Below are positions 11,157 to 21,076 of a stretch of 37,389 nucleotides of DNA, piece after piece. The DNA is from Nephromyces sp. MM_2019. Its lineage: Eukaryota; Apicomplexa; Aconoidasida; Nephromycida. The translations under genes were made by a program, and so were the position numbers. Numbering within the stretch: position 1 is the first letter of the stretch; every line of letters begins with the position of its first letter. The notes beneath the pieces were generated by a model. It was given only the letters and a program-made list of their open reading frames with translations. It was not told the origin of the DNA and did no database searches. The stretch is from positions 1 to 37,389 of the forward strand of contig JADHZB010000681.1 in NCBI GenBank assembly GCA_015657535.1, read 5' to 3'.

Positions 11157-12363
11157 CTACAAAGGTTGTGGAAGAATGTCGGCTCCAGTACTTTCTGGAA
11201 GTGTCGAATTTTTTTCATTTTCATATTGGTAGGGATATTTCCATGTAATTCTTTTTCGTTGCTAAAAAGTTATGAATAAAAGCCTATAAATATTTATAAT
11301 CAATGAAATAAGTAAATCCAACCTCGGATGTCAATGAGAGAGGCACGTTATGGCTTCTAGAGCTGCTAGGCCGATCATCTGGATCCGTCCAGTGCTTTTA
11401 CATAAAATAAATATTATTGTTAAATATATAAACACTGAATTCAAATAAGTAATCAGTACCTCAGAAATTAGAGTTACTTTTGCATTTGGATAAACTTGGC
11501 AGATCATATATCTGTAAATTTTTTTAATACTAATTAAATTTTCGGCATATGAGAATATATAATATCATTAATAAGGACCTTAAGTAATTTTGAAACCCAA
11601 AACGATGTCTTATGAGTCCATTATATTTGAATGAGAAATGACCTTTTCTAGCGGATAGTAATGTGGCTATGCCGATACCCTACATTACTTAAAGTGAGCC
11701 TAAATTAATGAGTTAAGTACATTATATTTTGTGCTCTTACATTTCCTTGATCAAATGTTGGGAGTACAGTTTTTATCTTTTTCACTTCCTGGGAACATAT
11801 TGTGAGATGATGCCCTAATTATAACAATAAAAATAGATTTTTACCTCTGGGTCTATGTCTAAACCACCGACAGCTTGTTCAGCTGTCACACTCATCTTTT
11901 CCGTTTTTCCAAGACCAATTTCTTCATATTGAACTACTGAACCATGCCATGGGATATAATTACTAAAATCATTTTTTTTAAAAATATAAGTGAAAAGTTG
12001 TTGTGAAAACTTAAAATTCCTTTAATTATAGATACAGAATAAAATTGTTATAAAACTTAGAGTTTACCATCCTTGTGCCAAATTATTGGCAATTTGGTAG
12101 TCCCATTTGATTACAGGTCTATTTTCTCCAATCTCCCATATAGGATCAATCTTTTTTCTTCTAAGTTTATTTGGGCTATCTCCATATATTGGATATGCCC
12201 AAATCATTTTCGTTTTCGTAAAAGAGTTACGTGTACATGGCAAGTTCAGTTCCGAATGAAATAAATTCAAGGGGCTCAAAAATTGAATATTGGTTGGAAA
12301 AGCCGTACTATGATTGAGCCTCTCAAGGATTAATGAAATGAGAATATAAATAAATCTTCTCAT
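11157..12363 (-). CDS. Unrecognised 263-residue protein with N-terminal targeting sequence
   Basis: Seven exons join in phase (792 bases): 12363-12068, 11962-11845, 11788-11741, 11679-11579, 11511-11460, 11394-11323 and 11261-11157. The N-terminus (MRRFIYILISLILERLNHST) is a basic start plus hydrophobic stretch typical of a signal peptide. It is followed by AFPTNIQF, which resembles the AF/P junction of bipartite plastid-targeting leaders in algae with red-derived plastids. The mature part has aromatic/basic motifs (PIWEIGENRPVIKWDYQIAN; HGSVVQYEEIGLGKTEKMSV), a Gly-Ile-Gly stretch, and a basic section (KGHFSFKYNGLIRHRFGFQ) that would suit an RNA-binding or organellar ribosomal protein. I do not recognise the family. 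The fourth donor is the rare GTCCTT, also used in the large minus-strand gene. It lies tail-to-tail with PHPT1, 172 bases apart. Confidence 0.75.
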
Positions 12364-12516
12364 TGCATTTTGGAGTGTTTTCTTGATCAGTCAAGTGTGT
12401 ATTGCAAAAAAATACGAGTGAGCTATCATAAGATCCGAGTTCGTAACTAAAAGTTTACAATAACTAGCGGAAGCTTTTTTGCTAAGTAGCTGTGAGTTTC
12501 TGTTTATTGAATTCAA

Positions 12517-12938
12517 ATGCTTTTGATGGCTATGAGAGAATTATCTATAGTCCCAAAATTATCTAGTATCAAATTCGATAGTAATAGAATCTTCGAGCAA
12601 TAAATATTTTCAAGTTCAAAAGATTTTCAGATAACTTTTCTTTAAACTTAATGACTTTATGAGATAAAAATAGAGCCAGAACATTTGAAGAGCGGTTAGG
12701 TAAAGAATTCCCAATAGATATGATTATTGAGTAGCTCCGCTTATATTAAAAACATTTGAATAGAGATTTCATATTTAGAATAACTTTGTTTCACTTCTAT
12801 AATTTAGATTTCCAAGAGCGCTTGGCCATAATAAAATTTGTAACATTGAAATTATTCGAAACGAGTGAAATCATATTTGAACTCCTAAAATCTACTGAAG
12901 CATCAGATAAGGCTATAAAAAAACTTCAAATAAATTAG
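12517..12938 (+). CDS. Small three-exon gene, 76 residues, hypothetical
   Basis: Exons 12517-12580, 12664-12699 and 12808-12938 join in phase to a 76-residue protein beginning MLLMAMRELSIVPKLSS. The last exon carries a clear amphipathic helix (DFQERLAIIKFVTLKLFETS, then EIIFELLKSTEASDKAIKKL). It is not recognised; small helical subunits of larger complexes have this look. It lies head-to-head with the 263-residue minus-strand gene (about 150 bases between starts) and its stop is 47 bases before the ATG of the TMBIM gene. The first exon is the weakest part: the ATG could lie elsewhere, and its donor (GTAATA) is only moderate. Confidence 0.45.
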
Positions 12939-12985
12939 ATATTCTTATTTCTTTACATTTTATAGCATTACTATACTTCGAATAA

Positions 12986-13788
12986 ATGGCATTTAGCATT
13001 ATAGAAAATATTGCTCAAAATGAACCTTTATTAGATGGTCCTGAAAGCAGCAAACACTCTTGGCTAGTTCAAGTTAGGCATGGCTTTATAAGGTAGCTAA
13101 TTACCTCATTCAATACTACATACAAAAATCTATATTAAATGGTACTGTTAATATCAGGAAAGTTTATGGGATTCTAAGCGCTCAACTTATCCTAACTTTA
13201 TTAGTAGTATCCGCTATCTCGCTTTCCAATGAGGCAAAAAGCTGGTTAAGACATGAAGGATCGTGGATAATGATCATCGCTATAATTGGGATCACAGCTT
13301 GTTATCTGATGATGTTCTTTTGGAAATCGATCTGCTATAAATACCCACAGAATTACATGCTTCTGGCATTTTTTACCATTTGTGAATCTATATTTGTTGG
13401 CAGCGTAGCCTCAATTACTGACCGAGATATCGTTTTAAAAGCTGTGTTAGGAACTACTCTACTAACTATAAGCTTAACCCTATTTGCTTTTCAGAGTAAA
13501 TATGACTTCACATCATGGGTCGGAGCAATGATGATAATATCCATTCTACTTTTAAACCTAATGATCCTTACCCTCTTATTCAGGACTAAATGGCTTGAAA
13601 CTTTTTTTATTACATTAGGTCTCATTGCTTTTAGTGTATACTTGATTATAGATACACAAATGTTATCTGGAAGGTATGGGTATAAATATTGTGAAGATGA
13701 TTACATTATAGCAGCTTTAATGCTTTATGTTGATATAATTAATATATTTTTGAATCTAGTACAAATAATTAAAAGAGTAAGTGAGTAA
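12986..13788 (+). CDS. TMBIM / Bax-inhibitor-1 family (Lifeguard-4-like) membrane protein
   Basis: Two exons, 12986-13092 and 13158-13788, encode 245 residues. After a short cytosolic head (about 36 residues with an acidic-leucine EPLLD patch) the family signature RKVYGILSAQLILT opens the first of about seven membrane helices. The end, DDYIIAALMLYVDIINIFLN, is the typical last helix with the conserved Asp and Asn, followed by LVQIIKR. Length and motifs fit the Lifeguard-4/Golgi anti-apoptotic branch of the Bax-inhibitor-1 superfamily. These proteins act in ER or Golgi membranes as calcium-leak channels that moderate stress and cell death. A DTQMLSG stretch before the last loop is also family-typical. 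The intron splits the codon for the Arg of the first motif. The coding region looks intact. Confidence 0.93.
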
Positions 13789-14110
13789 AATAATTCTTTT
13801 CATAATTTATAAGTGTAATTGACCCATTTGAAATTAGATTCTTATCTTTGATATTTTTGGTAAATCATGGATTTTGAAGAGTTTTATTTAAGAACTTTAA
13901 ACCACAAAATTGATAGAAGCATGCCGATAAAAATTAACTCAACAAAAAGTCAATGTTCAAATTGTCTAAATTACATTGTAATTACACCATATGGTTCAAT
14001 ATTTGATTGATCATTGCTAATTCATAGATTATTTTTTTGTAGTAAATTAAATTCTCCATACAACATAATTGGACTAATAGTTAACATGGATGTAAACACA
14101 GAGACCCAAA

Positions 14111-15348
14111 ATGTCAACTCAAGCGTTAGATACGATTAGTTTCAGCTAACTTAAACATTACAACTAGGAATAGTTTTTTAGCTTTCTGGAGCTCCCTCTC
14201 CTATCATACTTTTCTTGGAAAAGGCAAGTTAAAAGCTGCAGCTAGTTATCACTTACAAAGTATTGATGTATTGAACAGAGTGATACTCTGGATTAGCATT
14301 CTTCAGGTAGCCACCATACTTCTTTATTATAATATTTATGAAGTTTGCCTCAGATAGTACTTTTCACTATAGCTTGCATTATAAGTAACTCCTTTGAACC
14401 TAATGTTACAACCTTGAAATATCTCGGAGCCCTATATGGGCCTAGCCTTAGTAATGGCTACCTTTGGTTACTATTAACACCATTTTTTCTTCATGCAAGG
14501 TATAATAAAGGCATCATTTAGAACTTTATCAATGAAAAAAACATGAACTAAGCATTTTGCATTTACTAATGAATGTGACTTTTATGCTGAATATTGGGCT
14601 ACCAATTGAGGTAATCCATATTATTCATATACTTTTAATGATTACTAAATTTACTATATAGTACAACTATGGTTCAAGTTATTTCTTAATAATTTACATA
14701 ATATCTGGAGTCTTAGGAAACTTATGCTCATCTTTATTTCACTTTTGTGAGTCAAATTTTCCCAATTTGGAAAATCTTTATAGCAATTTCCCTAGGCGCA
14801 ACAGTAAGAGATAATTAAGCTTTCAAAGTTAATGAACTCGGAATCTTAAGACTGTTGGAGCATCCACTTGTGGCTATGGCTTAATAGGCAGGTCACACAT
14901 TAATAGTTCGAGAACATTTTAAACCCACCTTTTAGGAACTGTTATAATAGAGATGTATATAGCTTGGAGAAACACTAGGGATTATGTAAAAGAGGCTCGA
15001 ATCATTTCTTTATTAACATTTGCATTGTTCACAATAATATTGGCATTTATACCTTCTGGTTAGCAGTTTAGAAAACGCTATCGATTAGCTTAAATCCTTA
15101 AAAATTTACATCAGTTGATATTGCTGGCCATTTCGGAGGACTAATTGCTGGAATGTTTATTACTCTTACAATTAAAAGAAATATAATTCCTAAACCTAAG
15201 TCAGATGCTATAAGTTTAATCCTTTTATATTAATTAGCGTGATTTCAGGTACTTTAATCTGATTCATTATGTTACTTTCGGTGCTTGCTTGGTACTGCTA
15301 GCTTCGGCATTGACACGAATATTCTTTTTAAATAAGGTTGAATACTAA
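14111..15348 (+). CDS. Rhomboid intramembrane serine protease
   Basis: Eleven exons of 14-146 bases sum to 756 bases (251 residues): 14111-14124, 14182-14223, 14261-14306, 14354-14499, 14553-14610, 14662-14746, 14784-14803, 14851-14887, 14936-15058, 15115-15199 and 15249-15348. Rhomboid signatures appear in order: LGALYGP before the WLLLTPFFLH loop, the HxxxxHxxxN motif (His81, His86, Asn90 in SILHLLMN), GAST with the catalytic Ser142 followed by GYGLIG, and DIAGHFGGLIAGM with the catalytic His196. Both members of the dyad are present, so the enzyme should be active. Rhomboids cleave transmembrane segments within the bilayer of the secretory pathway or mitochondria. A seventh membrane helix (YFNLIHYVTF onward) follows the catalytic His. 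Two introns appear to use GC donors: AAAAG|GCAAGTT and ATAG|GCAGGT. The first exon codes only MSTQ and part of an Ala codon, so the start is the least certain part. Confidence 0.88.
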
Positions 15349-15996
15349 ATATTCAATTTAAACTATATTCTTACAGTTCTTAAGAGCTGTAAATCTTAGA
15401 TAATTTATGCTGAAAGTCCTGGAATTATTCTTTCAAATGCATTGGTTCACATCAATAAGATATCCTAATGGATAGGGCTCTCCTGTTTCTACCGTTACTC
15501 TCTGTTTTAATTCCGAAAACTTTCACCTAGAATAAGTACCTTTACTAGATTTGAAGATTAACTTACTAAAGCGTATTATAAGAACCTTTAAACTAATTTC
15601 ATTTCAATAAAACAAAATAAGTGATTCAAGGAAATGAATATCTAAACTTATTTACAATGAAAGCCCAGTACAATTCCAGGCCAAAACTTATTTAACATAA
15701 TCATTGATGTAACTTAATTATATGAGGGATAATTTTAATCCTTTCAAAATCGAATTACACTATATTTATGTGCTGCCAGTCCAACTTATATTTGCAAGAG
15801 TTAAAACTACCTTTGTACCTTAATAAGCCACATTGTTACATAAACATTTCCTGACAATTTTCAGGAAAAAAACGAACTAAAAACACTCTCTTCCCATAAT
15901 TTTCCTTTCACACAGTACTGAGTAAAGATAGTAAATTGATGAGGATAATATTGTATACCAAGGCATCAGATCTTTAGACTTCAAGCTTCCTCCCCA
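15349..15996. other. Intergenic spacer, no gene seen
   Basis: This lies between the rhomboid stop and the start of the TPR gene, both on the plus strand. It should hold the rhomboid 3' end and the promoter of the TPR gene. All frames are broken by frequent stops, and no RNA gene or repeat was noticed. Confidence 0.6.
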
Positions 15997-17845
15997 ATGA
16001 TTTTGATCTTAATCCCGTTTTTACTTTTTTTAGCTTATATAATTTACTATTTTGATGGCTCCAGACTAATTAAAAACCTTAAATTTTGCAAGCCACACAC
16101 CCGAAAACTAAAAGAATGTGAACAACATGCTGAAACTGAAGCATCTAAACCTCTCGAACCTAAGTATAACCCTAACACAGCATACTCTGAGCAAGGAGGT
16201 TAATTGTAAATAACTAATTAATATATGATATTTTTGATTCATTAGAATCCCGACTATGTTTATGAATTCTAGTGAATCATTGACTGCTAAGCCAGACTGA
16301 GATAGCTTCTCCTAAGATTTGTTGTTTATTTTTTATTTTTAACAGATAACAAAATTGAAATTATGAAAACCACTGAAAACCTAAGCTCTTCAATTAACAA
16401 CTTGAAAGAGAAAATAGAAGATGATAGAAATGCACCGCAGCCTGCTACAACATTTTTATCAAAGGATGACGAACCTGAGTATAATATCGAATCAGCTTTA
16501 GACAATCATGAGTGTTTTAGAAATTTAAATATAGACACTCTTGAAGACAAAAGCAGTCTAAACTCAGATTTGGAATTAAGCACCCAGCCTATTCATAACG
16601 AATCACACACAGCATACGAAGCCTTTGATAAGCATCCAAACAACGTACTAAATCCTTCCTTGAGCTTATCTCCAGAATCATTGAAAGACCCAACCTCACA
16701 GGCTAAAATCGACCGGTCAAAAGATCTGTCAATGAGTGAGACTTACAACAATAACACAAACAGAATCACGAATGACAATAAAAACAAATTAGGTTCAATA
16801 ATCCATCCTCACAACAGTGACTTGAAACAGTCAGCTTCAAACGATCATCATCAAGCTAGCAAAACAATATCAGAATCTCCAGAATGCCTTGATAAGTTGA
16901 AAACTGCTAATAATTACTTAGAACCATCATCCTCTGGAGATAATAATCACTCTTTTAAACTGAAGCCAGAACCTTATCTTTGTCATGACAAACTCAATGA
17001 ATTGACTGTTGAAGGTGATACAGATTTTCAAAAGAAGGCTTTAGAATTAAAGAACCAAGGCAATGAGGCTTTCAAGTCCAATAATTATGCAGAGGCTTTA
17101 CAGCTATATTCAAAAGCTATAAAAATTTCCCCATTGAATCATTTTGAATTCCGTTCGACTATTTTATGCAACCAGTATAGATGCTCTAATTTACTAATTC
17201 AGCTAACCCTCAAACCTTTACTTTAATATTTTTTCAGAGCCGCCTGTCATCAAAAATTGTCTAACTGGGAACAAGTCGTAAATTTATGCAATCTATCTTT
17301 GGAACTCAATCCAAATAATGTTAAGGTAATTTTATGAAATTTTCACTGCAACACTAAAGTAAAATTATAAATGTTTTTAGGCTCATATTCGGAGACTTTC
17401 GGGTTTTGAGAATTTAGAAAAATGGAATGATGCTGACCAAGCTATAACTACCTTAATAGAACTGGATCCCTCTCTCAAGTAAGTTTCATTAACAGAATCT
17501 TATCAAATCTAACTAATGCCTTTTGGATGAATTCAATTTAGGATGCATTATTATCCAAGGCAACTTAGAATTAAGCAAGCAGGTAAAATTTGATGAGTTT
17601 AAATATAATTCCTAGCTATTTGACTTTAAGAATATAAAGATTATATAGGTAAGTGATGCTGACTTTGCTATTTCTAATTCTTAACAGCTTCGGAAAAAGA
17701 AAAGAAAACCAAGGAAGAAGCAATGGAACAATTCAAGTCATTAGGAAACAATCTCCTTGGATATTTTGGGATGTCAGTAGACGATTTTATAGTAAAACAA
17801 AATGAACAAGGATCTTATAACATTGAATTAGCTAATAGGAAATAA
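15997..17845 (+). CDS. TTC1-like tetratricopeptide protein with N-terminal membrane anchor
   Basis: Six exons, 15997-16198, 16346-17174, 17238-17325, 17381-17478, 17542-17582 and 17688-17845, give 471 residues. Residues 1-23 (MILILIPFLLFLAYIIYYFD) are a clear membrane anchor or signal anchor. About 270 disordered, acidic Ser/Asn-rich residues follow. From about residue 294 three TPR units run: FQKKALELKNQGNEAFKSNN, then a second with AACHQKLSNWEQVVNL and LELNPNNVKAH, then a third with WNDADQAITTLIELDP. The tail after the TPRs (EEAMEQFKSLGNNLLGYFGM, then SVDDFIVKQ and GSYNI) matches the C-terminal extension of TTC1. Known TTC1 is a soluble co-chaperone adaptor that binds Hsp90/Hsp70 tails and G-alpha proteins. 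The membrane anchor is not part of the usual TTC1 layout and suggests a membrane-tethered co-chaperone. Confidence 0.88.
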
Positions 17846-19341
17846 TAGAAGTTTTACACAAATAGCTTTTCTGATTCAACCTCTCACATATATAGCTAAC
17901 TTTTTTGATTTTTTTATAAGGCACTTATATATCTATGCATAGACCTTCCTTTTAAAGAACTGAAACAATAAAATGTATTCATAAAGGTTAATCATAATTG
18001 CCAACCTTATCTCAAACACATGAAAGTATTCATTTGTAAACAAAATGTTACTCAACAATATTCAGCTATATAAACTTGAAAAATCATAAGGAATATCAAA
18101 AAAATGCATACTAATGATATATGATAACTCGGCTTCTTAGTCATAAACATTGAAGATTGCACTAAGCAGACTAAATATATATTCTATATTGAGTCACTGA
18201 TGATTAGGTGAATCATTTAAGCTATTAATATTAGTTTAGTTTTGATCATATATATGTCACGGATACATGTTAAAATACAAAGATTGAATAAACAATGTAA
18301 ATGATCTTGATGCTTAAAAGTTTGTATAGTAAAGCATAGGTTTTAAAAATAATATACATACCTAAACATTTTCTCAAAGACAAAGCTTCTTGTCTCAAAT
18401 TAGCATAAACTCAATCAAGTCGCTTTACATTTAATCTTCAAACCATAAACTTTGTATAGTCTAGAATTTTAATTCCTAAAATTTGACACCCAGTGTCGAG
18501 ACAATTTCATAAACAGCTAGCAAGGTAGTTTCAAAAGGTAAAATCCAACACAGTGTGACAAGATGCTACAAACTATTTAATAAACCTGTTGCGAAATCAA
18601 GTTAAGAATATCACAAGAGTGTAAAGATTTTTATGAAATTTTTTCAGGATCCTTTTTATATGAAATTTGAAAGTCATTCAGAATCATTCTATATTTTTCT
18701 AAATTTAAATTTCAATCCAAAATAATTGACATTTTTACTTTCCATTGAATTTTTCAATAATTATCTGGCTTTACTATTTGAGCAAAATAGATAAAGATTA
18801 TCATGATTATATATAGACTCAATACTTCCTTGTAGTCGAAAGACTAATAAAGTATTATAAATTTAACCTAATAAATATTTAGAGAATTCTTGATTCCATA
18901 AAAGCATCCTGGAAAATTTGAAATTTGGTCTGTATTTGAAATTTGAGTAAGCTTGGTGAAGCAGATGTGCAGTTCTCCTAAAAAGGCTGAATAAAATTTT
19001 TAACTTTTTCACTTAAAGCCCAAGTCGATCAATGATTGCCATCAATTTATTATATTGTGCAAATATACTCCACATACAATTATTTTCCTATTTATTTGTC
19101 ATAATCCAACAATTGTTTCAATCTAGCTAAGTTAGTAAACGCATCAAAAAAGTGTTTTAGATAGTCTGGAATTTATTAAGTAATTCATTTTGAAGAAAGC
19201 TGAAGATCCATTTCCATAGAAGAATTTTGCAGCTTTTATTCTTAAATATTGCGAGTTAATTTGGTAATCATCTGGAATTTTCAAGATAATAGCTTGCTAA
19301 CAATCAATTGTTTTGAAAACAATTTTCTTCTCTCAAAACCT
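17846..19341. other. Intergenic spacer, no gene seen
   Basis: About 1.5 kb of AT-rich DNA with stops in all frames between two plus-strand genes. No splice-joined frame, RNA gene or repeat could be supported. The open frame that contains the next gene's first exon extends upstream to an ATG at 19249, so that gene could start 31 codons earlier. Confidence 0.6.
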
Positions 19342-21076
19342 ATGGAGATAAGCTCTGATTTTTACACATCGCTAGCCTGCGAGAAAGAATGGGAAAGGGT
19401 CTTTTATCATCCGAGTCTAGGGTTAATGCGTCAGGATGATGTGTCAAGTAATAAAAGGGATAAGTATTTCCGGATTCAAGATCAAATTCATGAGTTTGAG
19501 AATTTAGAGTCTTCAAATCTTACAGAAAGGCGCAGTGTGTCACGATATTATATGAATTTGAATGAAAGCATTTCAACTCAGTGCACTGACACTAAAGAAT
19601 CCGAACAGGAAGAAGTTTATACAGGAAATACCAAAGTAAGGAAACCATAAAGCTCTATTTTTTTATTGTAAATAAATTTATAATATTGAAAAGAGAGAAA
19701 TTTAAAATTTTCCATTAGCCGGACCTTTATGCAAAGTTCAAAAACAGTAACCAATATAAAGTTAAATCGAAGCCAATACGTGCCTTTCTACTTACCCCAG
19801 ATCAAATGATCGAAGGGTATTTGAGGGGTTAGTTTTGATAGTGAGGAAAAAATTCATATTACTATCTTAGTTTTATATACCAGGCCGGCTTTGCTTGTCT
19901 TGTGACAGTACTTCACATCCCATGCCGAAATGTCCAAATCAAGTTTTTGTATGCCCAAATTGCCATTTACAAGGGCATAGAGGGGAGAATTGTACAGAGG
20001 TAAGTTTTCTACTATTTCAAGTGGACTCAATAATGTTAAATGATTTCAACACAGCAATGTCGATTTTGTAAAAAATGGCATCCGGGGCGATGTATTTTAG
20101 ACTGTATTCAGGTATTCCCTGTATCTTATTAAGGATTAATAGTATGAATAATACTTCATCGAGTTTTTTTACTTAGCAAACCATTCGCAATATGAAGTTA
20201 ACAGTACATGATAAAAAAATAAGGAATTTTAGTAATTCATCGGATCCTTGTATAGTTGAAAATGGTTAGCAAATTAAATCTATTAATACTTAACAGCTCA
20301 AGTGGATTTGTATCCCTCAGAATTCAAAGATGAGACTAGTGAACAAGATGTACTTGATCCAAAAAACTTTGACCTAACATCTAGGCCAGACAATGCGTGG
20401 GGGCGAACAATATATATAAAAGGGATCCCGGTCAATATGACAGATGAAGAGGTAAGTAGTGAGAGTTAAATTATTAATACTAATAGGTTTCAGTAAATTA
20501 TTAAATTTACTATAAAAGATTTCAAGTCGACTCAATGGCTTCGTGAGTTCGGGATATATAACGAAAGTACAGCTCTTTTCGAAGAGAGATCATGCTTTCG
20601 TAACGTTGTCGTCTAAACTTTCAGCAGCTGAATTAATAAGTAAGAAGATAGTTATGGAAGGAAAGTTGTTAAATTTACAGTGGAGGAAGAGTGGTGGATA
20701 CAATAAAACAAGTGAATATCATACCCATGAAAATAACCTTCTAAAAAATACAAGAAGAATTGCACCTCAACTTTCGTCTCGAGAGTGTCAATTGGATACA
20801 GATAGCTGTCATGTAACTAAATACACACAGTATTCTAATTATTTATTTCACACTCTTTATACTATCAAATAGGTGATTCAAAGTCCATTCGAAAGGCAAT
20901 GTGAGCAACATAGCCCCTGTCAAGTTGACTTTCAAAGTGATTGCAAAAGTAACTCTTTAGATTTAGAAACACCGATATCTTTAATACTACAAGGACTCGA
21001 GATGAATATACTTACTTTTAATGAAACTATTGAATTAGTTCAAAAGCTGCTGATGAAGAGTAATCATAAGGCATGA
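19342..21076 (+). CDS. Three CCHC zinc knuckles plus RRM RNA-binding protein
   Basis: Eight exons, 19342-19635, 19719-19827, 19884-19999, 20055-20111, 20177-20264, 20297-20451, 20519-20812 and 20873-21076, give 438 residues. Residues 138-151 and 158-171 are perfect CX2CX4HX4C knuckles (CLSCDSTSHPMPKC; CPNCHLQGHRGENC). A third at 175-186 is shortened (CX2CX3HX3C). An RRM follows at about 257-335: RNP2-like TIYIKGIPVN, RNP1-like DHAFVTL, and a closing strand LLNLQWRKSGG that resembles the RBM22/Slt11 type of RRM. The C-terminal 40 or so residues may form helices. CCHC knuckles and RRMs both bind RNA, so a role in mRNA processing or surveillance is likely. The knuckle cluster recalls Air1/ZCCHC proteins, but the combination with this RRM is not one I can name. 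The last intron (20813-20872) may be retained, giving a different C-terminus. Confidence 0.82.

Noticed and set aside
14086..14123. Alternative rhomboid start MDVNTETQN
   Set aside because: Phase does not join exon 2, whereas the ATG at 14111 does.
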